A stretch of 64,000 nucleotides of DNA from Gammaproteobacteria bacterium (GTDB lineage: Bacteria; Pseudomonadota; Gammaproteobacteria; Burkholderiales; Thiobacillaceae): assembly GCA_018820765.1 (NCBI GenBank), contig JAHJNN010000008.1, positions 434,001-498,000 of the forward strand, in the 5' to 3' direction. Below are positions 1 through 9,008 of the stretch, piece by piece. Position numbers and translations under genes: made by a program. Position 1 is the first letter of the stretch, and each line of letters starts with the position of its first letter. The notes below the pieces were generated by a model. It was not told the origin of the DNA, made no database searches, and saw only the letters and a program-made list of their open reading frames with translations.

Positions 1-173
1 CGCCCGCTCCCGCGCCGAGCGCGCTGCTGGCCAACCGGGTCAGCGCCTGCAACTTTACTTATCAACCCGGCGTCACCGAACGCGGCGGGCTGGTCAGCAT
101 GACGCTGAGCCTGAGCCAGGCGGGCGAAACCGTGAGCCTGTATGCCACCACGCAAGTGAGCAATCAGCCATGA
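1..173 (+). CDS. mshO: MshO-like pilus assembly protein, C-terminal end (5' truncated by window edge)
   Basis: Only the last 56 codons are visible, read from position 3 to the TGA at 171-173. The tail (LLANRVSACNFTYQPG, then SLSQAGETVSLYATTQVSN) has the 'leave a helix, then CxFxYxPG' character of the C-terminus of MshO-type pseudopilins. The following gene is mshP-like and starts inside this stop codon (ATGA), which is the usual mshO-mshP arrangement. MshO proteins are type IV prepilin-like proteins that are inserted through the inner membrane and thought to prime or cap the MSHA pilus. The N-terminal prepilin cleavage site would lie upstream of the window, so the call rests on the tail and context. 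Confidence 0.72.
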   Translation, partial: PAPAPSALLANRVSACNFTYQPGVTERGGLVSMTLSLSQAGETVSLYATTQVSNQP

Positions 174-574
174 ACCGCCCGCCGCACGCCGAGTCCGGTT
201 TCGTCCTGCCCACCGCGATCTTCCTGCTGGTCGTGCTGGCTGCGCTGGCGACCTACATGGTGTCGCTGTCGCGCACCAGCCACATCAGCAGCGCGCTGGA
301 CATTCAGGGCGCCCGCGCCTATCAGGCGGCGCGCGCAGGCGTCGAATGGGCGGCGTGGCAGGCGATCCAAAACCCGGTGCCATCGTGCGTGGCCGCATCG
401 CCTCCTCTGATACTCCCCCCGTTTTCCGTGGATGTGAGCTGCATTCCTTCTGTCCCGTATAACGATGGGGCCGATGTGGTAGTGGTCTATCAGATCACCT
501 CGACCGCGACTTCAGGCTTGCCCGGCGAGGTGGATTATGTCGAGCGGCAGATACAGGCGAGTTTCTCGAAATGA
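170..574 (+). CDS. mshP: MshP-like minor pilus protein
   Basis: A 134-residue protein with a short polar N-terminus (to about residue 10), then a prepilin-like segment GFVLPTAIFLLVVLAALATY followed by a long helix (ARAYQAARAGVEWAAW). This is the layout of MshP and of PilX-like minor pilins. The GF junction near residues 10-11 could be a prepilin peptidase site. A C-rich C-terminal half (CVAASPP, DVSCIPS) may form one disulfide in the periplasm. It starts in a 4-base overlap with the mshO end and its stop overlaps the start of the MshQ-like gene, so the three are probably co-translated. Role: minor component of the MSHA pilus machinery. Confidence 0.78.
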   Translation: MNRPPHAESGFVLPTAIFLLVVLAALATYMVSLSRTSHISSALDIQGARAYQAARAGVEWAAWQAIQNPVPSCVAASPPLILPPFSVDVSCIPSVPYNDGADVVVVYQITSTATSGLPGEVDYVERQIQASFSK

Positions 575-3500
575 GGATGACGAGGCCCCATGCCGTGATC
601 GGCCAGCCCGGAAGACTCCTGCGCTGGAGCCTGCTGCTGCTCCTGGCATTCGTCCATCCCGCCTGGTCCGCGATTTCTCAGGTCGGTTCGACCTCGTCCG
701 CGACGGGCTCGGGAGGCTCCGGTTCACTGGCGCTTGCGTATCCCGCAGGCCTCGCCGCCGCCGATATCCTGATTGCCCAGATCGCGGTCGGAAACAACCT
801 GACCATTACGGCGCCGGCGGGCTGGACCCTGATCAACCGCACCAACAACGGCAGCGCGCTGACCCAGGCGGCGTACTGGAAGCGGGCCGGGGCCAGCAAT
901 CCGGCCAGCGAGAGCTGGAGCTTCAGCGCATCCGACCGCGCCGTCGGCACAATGGCGGCTTACCGCGACGTCGACCCGGTCGCGCCCGTCAACGGGTTTA
1001 CCGTCCAGGCCAATGCCAGCAGCACCAGCGTGACGGCAGGCTCGCTTGCGCCCACCGTCTCCGGAACACAACTGGTCGGCCTGTATGCCCTGGCGAACGG
1101 CAATGCCAGTTTCAGCCCCGCCCCGGGCATGGCCGAACGGGAGGACGATGCCACGGGTGCGGGTCCCAACGGGATGGCCGTCGAGCTCGCCGATGAAGCC
1201 TACGCCGGCGGTACTGCTGCCACAGGTACTCGGGTGGCGACGTCTACGTCTTCGGCCGCCAGCATCGCCCACCTTGTCGCCCTGCAGCCGTCCACCCTCG
1301 CCAGCTATCGCATGGACGAAGCAGCGTGGTCGGGATCAAGCGGCGAGGTGGTGGACAGTTCGGGCCGCAGTCATCACGCCTCAGCGGCCAACGGCGCCGC
1401 ACCCGGCGGCACGACGCCGGCGCTGGCCGGCAATCCGGGTACCTGCAACTACGGCGTGTTCGACGGCACGAACGACTATGTGGCCGTGCCTGCGTCGTTC
1501 CCCAGTCTCACGACCGATTTCACGATCACCGCCTGGATCCGCACCACCAACAACGCCAAAAGCGGACAGCGGATATTCATAGACGACCAGAGCAACTCCG
1601 GCGGCTACGGCTTCAGCCTGGGCGACGGCGGAACCGGCCGACTGCGTTTTTACACGCGGGCAGTCACCCCGATCATTCTGGATACGAACAATGTCATCAA
1701 TAACAACACCTGGTATTTCGTTGCGGCGGTTGCCGACATCGTGGCCAAAACCAAAAGCCTCTACGTCTTCAACCAGGCCGGCACGCAGATCGCGTATGTC
1801 ACGCAAACGTATACCGGCACCTGGGGAACGGACAGTGGCGCTGCCTCGATCGGCGGGGAGAACAATGCGTCGTCTGAAAGCGGATCGAGTTTCAAGTTCA
1901 GCGGCAGCCTGGATGAAGTCAGCGTATACAGCGGCGCATTGAGCGCGGCGAAACTCAGCGTCATCATGAGCCAGACGCGGCCGTGCAGCGGCACGGCATC
2001 CGCCACGCCCAGCGGCTTCAATGCGTTCGAGACCGGCACGGCCCCAAACAGCGCGACCGGCGTGATCCGGACCAAGATCGCTGCCAGCGCCTTCGGCGTC
2101 GATGTCATCGCCCTCAAGAGCGGCGGGACGGCGGTCGAGACCGCCTTTGCCGGCGACGTGAAGGTGGAATTGGTCGATGCATCGGTGGGTGCCGGTTGCG
2201 GCGCGTATGGTCTGATCCGCAACCTGGGCACGCTCAGCTTCACGGTCGCCGACCTGGGGCGCAAGACGTTCGCCGGCATCAGCGAACCCGATGCCTGGCC
2301 CAATGCGCGGATCCGCATGACCTATCCGGCGACAGGGGCGCCGACAATTACCGCTTGCTCGACCGACAACTTCGCCATTCGCCCGGCGAGTTTCGGCGGC
2401 GTGACGGTGAGCGATGCCAGCAGCGCGACGGCGGGGACGGCGCGGACGCTCACCAACACCGCAGCGAGCGGCGGCAATGTTCACAAGGCCGGCCGGCCGT
2501 TCAGCATCGCGGCGACGGCGCGCAATGCCGCCGGCGCCGCCACATCCAACTACGCCGGCAGTCCGGCGGCCAGCCTGACCGCGTGCGTGCTGCCGGCCAC
2601 GGGCTGCACGCTCGGCGCGCTCGCAGCCGGCACCTGGTCGGCCGCCTCCGGCACGGTGACGACCACCGGCGCCAGCTATTCCGAAGTCGGCGCCTTCACC
2701 ATGAAACTGGTGGACGCCAGCTTCGCGGCGGTGGATGCCGCCGACGGCTCCAGCGCGGCCGAGATGACGATCGAATCGGCTGTCCTCAGCGTCGGCCGCT
2801 TCGTTCCCGATCATTTCGACCTGGCGACCGCCAGCACGCCCGTGTTCAAGACGTTCAACGACACCACCTGCGGCACGCGTACGTTCACCTATGTCGGGCA
2901 GCCCTTCGGCTATGTCACGCTGCCGGAAGCCACGATCACGGCGAAGAATGCTGCGGGTGCCACGACAGTCAACTACGCGGGCGCGCTGTGGAAGCTTACG
3001 GCGGCGGGGGTGGCGCAAGACTACACGCACGCTCCCGCCACCTACACGCTGGATGCCGGCCTGGTGGGGACGCCTGTCGTGACCGAAACCGGCGGCGGCA
3101 CCGGGACGGTGGCCGCCAATGCGGCGGATGCCATTGCCTTCGCGCGCGGCATGCCGGTCGCGCCTTTCGCCGCCGACATCAGCCTTTCGACGAGCATTCA
3201 GGACACGACCGAAAATGGCGTGGCCGGCAACGGCATCATCATGACGACCACGCCTGCGGTGTTTTCGAGCATGGGGTTCGATTCCGGTAACCTGATTCGC
3301 TTCGGCCAGCTTGTCCTGTCCAATGCCCATGGTTCGGAACTGCTGGCCCTGCCGGTGCCGATCGAGACCCGCTACTGGACCGCCGCCGGGTTCGCTCTGA
3401 ACGCGGACGATCACTGCACCCAGCTTGCGGCTACCCATGTGGCGCTCTCCAATTGGCAGCGCAATCTCGATCCATGCGAGACGTCGGTCACGCTGTTCGG

Positions 3501-3768
3501 CCGCTTCAATGGCGGTCGCGGCAACCTGCGGTTTTCCGCGCCGGCACCGGGCAATACCGGCAGTGTCGACCTCACGTTGCAGCTGGACGTCGTGGCCGGC
3601 GGCAGCACGTGTGTCGGCGGCGCCGCGACTGCCGCCGCAGCGGCCGCGCAAAGCTGGCTGCAGGGGCGCTGGAGCGGCGCTGCGTACGACCAGAATCCGT
3701 CGGCGCGGGCGAGTTTCGGCCTGCATCGCGGCAGCAAACCCCTGATTTACCTGCGCGAGATGTGGTGA
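571..3768 (+). CDS. mshQ: MshQ-like large secreted LamG-domain protein of the MSHA pilus locus
   Basis: 1065 residues. A signal peptide covers about residues 1-34 (RWSLLLLLAFVHPAWSA). A LamG / concanavalin-A-like domain lies around residues 243-470 (start LASYRMDEAAWSG, core CNYGVFDGTNDYVAVP). The remaining ~590 residues resemble the long conserved region typical of MshQ proteins. They include two near-copies of an NAAGA(A/T)T..NYAG motif at about residues 651 and 791, likely Ig-like units. The C-terminus SFGLHRGSKPLIYLREMW is the usual MshQ ending. It follows mshP with an ATGA overlap. In other bacteria MshQ is encoded at the end of the MSHA operon; its exact role is not firmly known. By domain content an exposed adhesin or pilus-tip role is reasonable but inferred. 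Confidence 0.82.
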   Translation: MRMTRPHAVIGQPGRLLRWSLLLLLAFVHPAWSAISQVGSTSSATGSGGSGSLALAYPAGLAAADILIAQIAVGNNLTITAPAGWTLINRTNNGSALTQAAYWKRAGASNPASESWSFSASDRAVGTMAAYRDVDPVAPVNGFTVQANASSTSVTAGSLAPTVSGTQLVGLYALANGNASFSPAPGMAEREDDATGAGPNGMAVELADEAYAGGTAATGTRVATSTSSAASIAHLVALQPSTLASYRMDEAAWSGSSGEVVDSSGRSHHASAANGAAPGGTTPALAGNPGTCNYGVFDGTNDYVAVPASFPSLTTDFTITAWIRTTNNAKSGQRIFIDDQSNSGGYGFSLGDGGTGRLRFYTRAVTPIILDTNNVINNNTWYFVAAVADIVAKTKSLYVFNQAGTQIAYVTQTYTGTWGTDSGAASIGGENNASSESGSSFKFSGSLDEVSVYSGALSAAKLSVIMSQTRPCSGTASATPSGFNAFETGTAPNSATGVIRTKIAASAFGVDVIALKSGGTAVETAFAGDVKVELVDASVGAGCGAYGLIRNLGTLSFTVADLGRKTFAGISEPDAWPNARIRMTYPATGAPTITACSTDNFAIRPASFGGVTVSDASSATAGTARTLTNTAASGGNVHKAGRPFSIAATARNAAGAATSNYAGSPAASLTACVLPATGCTLGALAAGTWSAASGTVTTTGASYSEVGAFTMKLVDASFAAVDAADGSSAAEMTIESAVLSVGRFVPDHFDLATASTPVFKTFNDTTCGTRTFTYVGQPFGYVTLPEATITAKNAAGATTVNYAGALWKLTAAGVAQDYTHAPATYTLDAGLVGTPVVTETGGGTGTVAANAADAIAFARGMPVAPFAADISLSTSIQDTTENGVAGNGIIMTTTPAVFSSMGFDSGNLIRFGQLVLSNAHGSELLALPVPIETRYWTAAGFALNADDHCTQLAATHVALSNWQRNLDPCETSVTLFGRFNGGRGNLRFSAPAPGNTGSVDLTLQLDVVAGGSTCVGGAATAAAAAAQSWLQGRWSGAAYDQNPSARASFGLHRGSKPLIYLREMW

Positions 3769-3784
3769 TGCGGGTTAAATCCTT

Positions 3785-3813
3785 TGACAACAATGGCTTA
3801 TTTATTTAAGTTC
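3785..3813 (+). promoter_or_regulatory. Candidate sigma-70 promoter before mshI
   Basis: A perfect -35 hexamer TTGACA (3785-3790) is followed after 17 bases by TAAGTT (3808-3813), in a conspicuously AT-rich 68-base gap in an otherwise GC-rich locus. It would let mshI-mshN be transcribed apart from mshOPQ. The -10 is weak, so this is a candidate only. Confidence 0.45.
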
Positions 3814-3836
3814 AGCAAAATTTTCAGGTCCGAACC

Positions 3837-4745
3837 ATGCGGTTTTTCCGTCGAGCAAGCGAGCAGGGGTTAACGGCGTATCTGCGTCTTCCGGGACGTA
3901 TCGCCTATGCGCGCGTCGACCGCCGCGTGCCCGTTCCCAAGCTGCTCGCCGCCGGGGTGGTGGCGGTCAAGGGCGACAACTGGAACGAAGCGCTGGCCCG
4001 GCTGCATGGCAAGGGGCCGGTCAGCCTGGTGTTGAATCCGGCCGATTACCGGCTGCGCCTGCTCGATGCGCCGAACGTGCCCGCCGAGGAACTCAAATCC
4101 GCGGTGCGCTGGCAGATCCAGGACATGCTCGATTTCCATGCCGACGACGGCACGGTGGACGTGCTGGAAGTCCCGCATCCCGAGCATGTGAGCCATGTGC
4201 GGCAGATTTTCGCGGTGGCGGCCAAGAACAGCCTGCTGGCGGAAGAGGCGGTGCTCGCGACCAATGCCGGGCTGAACCTCACCATCATCGACATCATGGA
4301 AACCGCCCAGCGCAACCTGGCCACCCGGCTGGAAGCCCCGGGGCGGGCGCTGGCGGTCTTTTCGTTCATCGAATCCGGCGGTCTGCTGACGCTGACGCTG
4401 GACGGCGAACTGTGCATGACGCGCACGCTGGGGGTGAATCAGGCGCTGCTGGAAAGCGAAGGCATGGACGACGTGCTGGAACGCCTGACGCTGGAAATCC
4501 AGCGCAGCCTGGATCATTTCGATCGCCAGTTCGGCGGCATTCCGGTCGATCGCCTGCTGCTGGCGCCGATGGAAAAAGCCGACAGCCTGCGTGACGGCCT
4601 GGCGGGCAACCTGGCCTTGCCGGTTGCAGTGCTGAATCTTGCGGATGTGCTGGATATCGCGGGCTTTCCGGATATGAACGCGTTGCCGCCCGACTGCTTC
4701 CATGCCATAGGCGCCGCGATGCGAATGGAAGAAACCAAGCCATGA
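3837..4745 (+). CDS. mshI: MshI-like pilus biogenesis protein (PilM-type)
   Basis: 302 residues, soluble, without a signal peptide. It has the MshI/PilM layout, an actin-like fold that forms a cytoplasmic platform under the inner-membrane PilN/PilO-type complex. Visible family-like segments are AEELKSAVRWQIQDMLDF near residues 82-100 and LTLEIQRSLDHFDRQF near 220-235. The start is supported by AGGTCC a few bases upstream. It overlaps the next gene by 4 bases, matching the PilM-PilN order of other type IV pilus operons. Assignment as MshI is from context plus sequence character. Confidence 0.8.
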   Translation: MRFFRRASEQGLTAYLRLPGRIAYARVDRRVPVPKLLAAGVVAVKGDNWNEALARLHGKGPVSLVLNPADYRLRLLDAPNVPAEELKSAVRWQIQDMLDFHADDGTVDVLEVPHPEHVSHVRQIFAVAAKNSLLAEEAVLATNAGLNLTIIDIMETAQRNLATRLEAPGRALAVFSFIESGGLLTLTLDGELCMTRTLGVNQALLESEGMDDVLERLTLEIQRSLDHFDRQFGGIPVDRLLLAPMEKADSLRDGLAGNLALPVAVLNLADVLDIAGFPDMNALPPDCFHAIGAAMRMEETKP

Positions 4746-5395
4746 GCCAGCAGATCAATCTCATCAGCCCGCTGCTGCTCAAAAAGCGCTATGCGTTCGG
4801 CCTGAACGAAATGGCGCTGGGACTGGGCGTGATTCTGGCCGGCTCGCTCGCCTGGGGCGGGGCTCTGCACTACCAGGCCGGCGTCCTCGAAACCCGGGCC
4901 GCGCAGCAGGAAGCGCTGCAGGCGGCGGCACAACAGGAACTGGATCAGCTGGGTGCCGCCGCCAGCCGACCGGCGAGCGCGCTCCTGGCCCAGCGCGTCA
5001 AGGCGACGCTGGTGCAGGTGAAGCAGCGCGAGGCGCTGCTGGCGTCGATCGGCGGCACCCTCGAGCAGACCTCGACGGGGTTTTCTCCGCGCATGCGCGC
5101 CCTCGCGCAGAGCGACACGGAAGGCGTCTGGCTGAATGGGTTCACCCTCGCGCAGGACTATGTCGTCCTCAAGGGGGCAGCCCTGAATGCCGGCTTGCTG
5201 ACGGCGTATCTGGACCGGCTCGGCCAGCAGGCCGCTTTTTCCGGCACGCGGTTTTCCGGCATGGATGCGGCGCCTGGCCAGTCGGCGGGTGCCGGCGGGG
5301 CCGATCGAGCGACGCTGCCTGAATACATCGATTTTGCCTTGCACGCGGGCGGATCGGAGAAAGCGGCAAATGAGGGGGGCTCCCATGGCCAGTGA
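4742..5395 (+). CDS. PilN-like inner membrane pilus assembly protein (second MshI-type gene)
   Basis: 217 residues. It begins MSQQINLISPLLLKKR, the hallmark N-terminus of PilN-type proteins (a cytoplasmic 'INLLP'-like motif that binds the PilM-type partner). One membrane segment follows at about residues 27-43 (LGLGVILAGSLAWGGAL), then a periplasmic coiled coil (roughly 48-120) and a small C-terminal domain. It sits between mshI and mshJ with overlaps on both sides, so it is almost certainly part of the MSHA alignment complex. The C-terminal ~20 residues are low-complexity (Gly/Ala/Ser). Confidence 0.8.
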   Translation: MSQQINLISPLLLKKRYAFGLNEMALGLGVILAGSLAWGGALHYQAGVLETRAAQQEALQAAAQQELDQLGAAASRPASALLAQRVKATLVQVKQREALLASIGGTLEQTSTGFSPRMRALAQSDTEGVWLNGFTLAQDYVVLKGAALNAGLLTAYLDRLGQQAAFSGTRFSGMDAAPGQSAGAGGADRATLPEYIDFALHAGGSEKAANEGGSHGQ

Positions 5396-6041
5396 AAAAC
5401 TGCGCGAGATCAATGCGCGCATCGGCCTGATCAGCCTAAGGGAACGCGTGTTCCTCTTCGCCGCGGCGGCGGTCGCGGTGCTCGCCCTGGTGCAAACCCT
5501 GCTGATCGATGCCGGACGCCAGCGCCAGCAGAATGCTCAGGCCCGCCTGCAAAGCGCCGACGAGGCGCTCGCGCAAATCGTGCAGCAGCGGCAACTGCTC
5601 GCCGGCCAGACGGGGCGCGACCCGGACCGTGCGGCACGCGAGGCGCTGGGCACGCAGGAGACGCGGCTGGCTGAACTGAATGCCGAACTCGAAAATCTCG
5701 AACGCTCGCTCATCCCGCCCGAGCGCATGAACCAGGTGCTGAAAAATGTCGTGCAGGGAAGCGGCGGCATCCGGGTGGTGGGCTTCAAGACGCTCAGCCC
5801 GCAACCGGTCGCGCTGCCGGACGCGGCCGAGGGTGCGCCGCCCGGATATTATCGCCACGGTTTCGAGATCAGCGTGAGCGGCCGCTATGCCGATCTGGTC
5901 GCTTACCTCGAGCGGCTGGAAGCCTCGTCCTGGCGCCTGAACTGGTCCGAGGCGACGCTCGACGCCGCCGACCGCCCGCTGCTGACGCTCACCCTGACCG
6001 TCCACACCCTGAGCCTGGAGGAAGCATGGCTGCGCGTATGA
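5385..6041 (+). CDS. mshJ: MshJ-like (PilO-type) pilus biogenesis protein
   Basis: 218 residues from the ATG at 5385, which has AGGGGG just upstream and gives a PilO-like N-terminus. A longer in-frame read-back to 5265 would lie wholly inside the previous gene and is rejected. One transmembrane helix lies at about residues 20-40 (VFLFAAAAVAVLALVQTLL), followed by a long periplasmic coiled coil (about 45-115) and a ferredoxin-like C-terminal domain (FEISVSGRYADLVAYLERLE). It pairs with the PilN-like protein to build the periplasmic alignment ring between inner-membrane motor and secretin. It overlaps both neighbours. Confidence 0.82.
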   Translation: MASEKLREINARIGLISLRERVFLFAAAAVAVLALVQTLLIDAGRQRQQNAQARLQSADEALAQIVQQRQLLAGQTGRDPDRAAREALGTQETRLAELNAELENLERSLIPPERMNQVLKNVVQGSGGIRVVGFKTLSPQPVALPDAAEGAPPGYYRHGFEISVSGRYADLVAYLERLEASSWRLNWSEATLDAADRPLLTLTLTVHTLSLEEAWLRV

Positions 6042-6373
6042 TGCTGCTTGCCGTGGCTGCGCTGCTGGCGCCGCCGCTGGCCGCTTCGTCCCTGCCGGAC
6101 CCGACGGCGCTGCCGCCGAGCCTGTCGAGCGCCGCGCCCGGGACGGCGCCCGAAGCAGCCGGCCTGGCCTGGGTGAGGGTCAATGGACGGCACTCGCTCG
6201 CCTGGTATGGCGGCACCACCGTCAAGCTGGGCGATGCAGTGGAAGGCGGGCGGGTGACCGCCATTCGCGAAGATCATATTGTCATCTCGGGCAAGGGCGG
6301 GCGCCACACCGTCTACCTGCTCGATCATTCGATCCGCACGCAGCCGCGAGCGCAACGCTCGCCGGCTCGGTGA
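6026..6373 (+). CDS. mshK: MshK-like pilotin/PilP-type protein
   Basis: 115 residues. A signal peptide covers about residues 1-21 (MMLLAVAALLAPPLAAS), followed by a Pro/Ala-rich spacer. The C-terminal mini-domain (WVRVNGRHSLAWYGGTTVKLGDAVEGG, then VTAIREDHIVI) has the small beta-barrel look of the HR domain of GspC/PilP proteins, which contact the secretin. Its position directly before the secretin gene and its 16-base overlap with mshJ fit MshK. Similarity to the family is weak at sequence level, so context carries much of the call. Confidence 0.75.
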   Translation: MAARMMLLAVAALLAPPLAASSLPDPTALPPSLSSAAPGTAPEAAGLAWVRVNGRHSLAWYGGTTVKLGDAVEGGRVTAIREDHIVISGKGGRHTVYLLDHSIRTQPRAQRSPAR

Positions 6374-6387
6374 AACAGGAATGGAAC

Positions 6388-8040
6388 ATGCATAAACACA
6401 TCGTCTTGGCTGTATTGGTTCTGTCCGGTTGTGCCAGCCCGTTCGGCAAGGCGGGTAAGGAAGCGGTGAATGCCGCGCTGGAAACGCCCGCCAGCCAGCC
6501 GGCGGCGCCGGTTGCGGCGCCGCCGGCTGCCGTGCAGCAGGCAGTCATGGACGCGGTGCGCGAAGCGCCGCCGCTGGCGGCCAGGCCTGCCGGCAGCGAG
6601 CCGCGTTTCAACCTGACCGTGAACAATGCCAAGGCCTCCGAAGTCTTCATGGGCATGGTGACGGGCACGCCCTACAGCATGCTGGTGCATCCGGACGTGA
6701 CGGGCACCCTGACCCTCAATCTCAAGAATGTGACGGTGCCCGAAGCGATGGAGGCGGTGCGCGCGCTGTACGGCTACGAATACGAAGTCCAGGGCAAACG
6801 CATCATCGTGCCGTCGCCCGCGCTGCAAACCCGCATCTATCACCTGAATGCCCTGGCGATGCAGCGCAAGGGCACGTCTGACATGCGCGTGGTGTCCGGC
6901 TCGGTCAGCACGAACGGCGGCGGCAGCAGCACGAGCAGCAGCGGGTCGTCGTCCGGCAGCACCTCGCAGTCGCTGGAAACCAGCAGCGTGCAGACCTCGA
7001 CCGACTCCAAGTACTGGGAAGAAGTCGGGACCTCCCTGAAAACCCTGGTTGGCGAAACGGGCAGCGTGGTGGTGAGTCCGCAGTCCGGGATCATCATCGT
7101 GAAGGCGGCGCCAGCCAGCCTGTACATGGTGGAAAAGTATCTGCGTGCGTCGGAACTGGTGAGCACCCGCCAGGTGATGCTGGAGGCCAAGATCCTCGAA
7201 GTGCAGCTGAACGACGGCTATCAGTCGGGCATCAACTGGGCCACGCTGCAGCATGGCGGCAAGACCGCAATCGGGGTGAATGGACTGAATCCGGATGGCA
7301 CCACGACGATCAATCTGGGCGGCACCGTCGCCCAGATGCTGGGCGGCGCCATTCCCGGCCCGGCCGGGAGTCTGTTCGGCCTGTCTTTCAACGACGGCGA
7401 TTTCGGCGCGGTCATCAACCTGATCAAGAGCCAGGGCGCCGTGCACGTGCTGTCGAGCCCGCGCATCGCCACCATTAACAACCAGAAGGCGGTGCTCAAG
7501 GTCGGTACGGACGACTTCTTCGTCACCGAAGTCACCGGCGGGACGGCCGCTGCGCTGGGGGTTCCGGCCACGCCGCCCACGGTCGTCGTGCAGCCTTTCT
7601 TTTCCGGCATTGCGCTGGACGTGACGCCGCAGATCGACGACAAGGACAACATCACGCTGCACGTGCGTCCCTCGGTCAGCAACGTTACCGAAAAGGAGAA
7701 GGACATCCGCCTCGGCGACCTGGGGAATTTCGTGCTGCCGCTGGCTTCCAGCAGCATTTCCGAAACCGACAGCGTGGTGCGCTTGAAGGACGGCCAGATC
7801 GTCGCCATCGGCGGCTTGATGAGCCAGTCCTTCGACGACAGCAAGAACCGCATCCCGGTGCTCGGCGACATTCCTTATCTGGGGGAGCTCTTCGGCAACA
7901 CCAGCCAGAGCAGGCTGAAGCGCGAGTTGGTGGTGCTGATCAAGACCACCCTGATCCGCGACAATCAGGACTGGAACCGCGACCTGGAAGCCACGCAACG
8001 CCGCTTCCAGACCTACGAGCTGCCCGAATTCCGGCCATGA
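6388..8040 (+). CDS. mshL: MshL-like outer membrane secretin of the MSHA pilus
   Basis: 550 residues from the ATG at 6388, chosen over the in-frame GTG at 6370 because CAGGA lies 7-8 bases upstream and a clean lipoprotein signal (lipobox LSGC, Cys at 15) results. N-domains occupy about residues 70-300. The Ser/Gly/Thr-rich low-complexity insert (about 165-195) lies within that part, and the secretin core is about 320-540. Secretin signatures visible are AVHVLSSPRIATINNQKAVLKVG and, near the end, LKDGQIVAIGGLMSQS, GDIPYLGELF and LKRELVVLIKTTLI. The protein forms the gated ring through which the pilus leaves the cell. Confidence 0.9.
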   Translation: MHKHIVLAVLVLSGCASPFGKAGKEAVNAALETPASQPAAPVAAPPAAVQQAVMDAVREAPPLAARPAGSEPRFNLTVNNAKASEVFMGMVTGTPYSMLVHPDVTGTLTLNLKNVTVPEAMEAVRALYGYEYEVQGKRIIVPSPALQTRIYHLNALAMQRKGTSDMRVVSGSVSTNGGGSSTSSSGSSSGSTSQSLETSSVQTSTDSKYWEEVGTSLKTLVGETGSVVVSPQSGIIIVKAAPASLYMVEKYLRASELVSTRQVMLEAKILEVQLNDGYQSGINWATLQHGGKTAIGVNGLNPDGTTTINLGGTVAQMLGGAIPGPAGSLFGLSFNDGDFGAVINLIKSQGAVHVLSSPRIATINNQKAVLKVGTDDFFVTEVTGGTAAALGVPATPPTVVVQPFFSGIALDVTPQIDDKDNITLHVRPSVSNVTEKEKDIRLGDLGNFVLPLASSSISETDSVVRLKDGQIVAIGGLMSQSFDDSKNRIPVLGDIPYLGELFGNTSQSRLKRELVVLIKTTLIRDNQDWNRDLEATQRRFQTYELPEFRP

Positions 8041-8095
8041 TTTATTTCGGCGCGGCGCGCATCAGGGCGGCAAGCGGTCAACTGCCGTTTCCAGG

Positions 8096-8992
8096 ATGAG
8101 CAGCTGGTGGGGGCATTTCGGCCTGCGCGAGCCGCCGTTCGGCCTGACCCCCGACACCGGTTTCTTCTTTCCCGCGCTGCCGCATCGGGATGCCCATGAA
8201 ACGCTGCTGTATGCCTTGAGCGCGGGCGAGGGCTTTCTGGTGGTCGAAGGCGAGGTCGGCACCGGCAAGACCCTGCTGCTGCGGCGTGTGCTGAACACGC
8301 TGCCGCCGCGCTGGCAGGCGGCCTTCGTGCCCAATCCGGGACTCGATCCGCGCGGCCTGTATGCGGCGATCGCCCACGAGTTCGGCGTGCCGGCCGACGG
8401 TGCCAGCGAAGACCTGCTGCATCGTCTGGAACGGCATTTCATCGAACTGGCCCGGCAGGATCGGCAACCCGTGGTGCTGATCGACGAGGCGCAGGCGCTG
8501 CCTGCCGACACACTCGAAGCCGTACGTCTGCTGACCAATCTGGAAACCGAGAAGCGCAAATTGCTGCAGGTCGTGCTGTTCGGCCAGCCCGAGCTGATGG
8601 CCCGGCTGCGCGAAAAAGGCACCCGCCAGATTCTCACCCGCATCAGTTTCCACGCCGCGTTGCGCCCGCTCGACTGCCGCGAGGCGGCGGCCTATGTCCG
8701 GCATCGCCTGGCGGTGGCGGGGCGTGAAGACGCCTTGTTCAGCGGGTGGGCGGAACGTGCGCTGTGGCGCGTATCACGCGGCTTGCCGCGGCTGCTGAAC
8801 ATCCTCGCGGCCAAGGCCATGATGCTGGCCTACGGCCAGGGCGCGTCCCGGGTCGGGCGCCGCCACGTGATGGCGGCGGCACGCGACACGCTCGCCGCGC
8901 GGACGCACGCGCCGCTGGCGCCGCTGGCCTGGGGGCTGGCGCTGCTGGGGCTGACCGCCGCGGCCGCGGCCGGCTGGCGTTTGCTGGGCTGA
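8096..8992 (+). CDS. mshM: MshM-like ExeA-family ATPase
   Basis: 298 residues. The N-terminus (FGLREPPFGLTPDTGFFF) is the characteristic start of ExeA/MshM AAA ATPases. Walker A GEVGTGKT covers residues 52-59 and Walker B VVLIDEA residues 126-132. An arginine-rich sensor region (TRISFHAALRPLDCREAAAYVRHRL) follows. The C-terminus carries one hydrophobic segment (about 275-295, LAWGLALLGLTAAAAAGWRLL) that could anchor it in the membrane. ExeA relatives help assemble secretins across peptidoglycan. It lies 55 bases after mshL and 16 bases before mshN. Confidence 0.88.
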   Translation: MSSWWGHFGLREPPFGLTPDTGFFFPALPHRDAHETLLYALSAGEGFLVVEGEVGTGKTLLLRRVLNTLPPRWQAAFVPNPGLDPRGLYAAIAHEFGVPADGASEDLLHRLERHFIELARQDRQPVVLIDEAQALPADTLEAVRLLTNLETEKRKLLQVVLFGQPELMARLREKGTRQILTRISFHAALRPLDCREAAAYVRHRLAVAGREDALFSGWAERALWRVSRGLPRLLNILAAKAMMLAYGQGASRVGRRHVMAAARDTLAARTHAPLAPLAWGLALLGLTAAAAAGWRLLG

Positions 8993-9008
8993 GCCTGCAA
9001 GGAACCGA

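Noticed and set aside
1381-3726. 781-codon open frame on the minus strand opposite mshQ
   Set aside because: High-GC antisense frame with Arg/Gly/Ala/His-rich low-complexity translation, no domain, entirely inside the well-supported mshQ gene.
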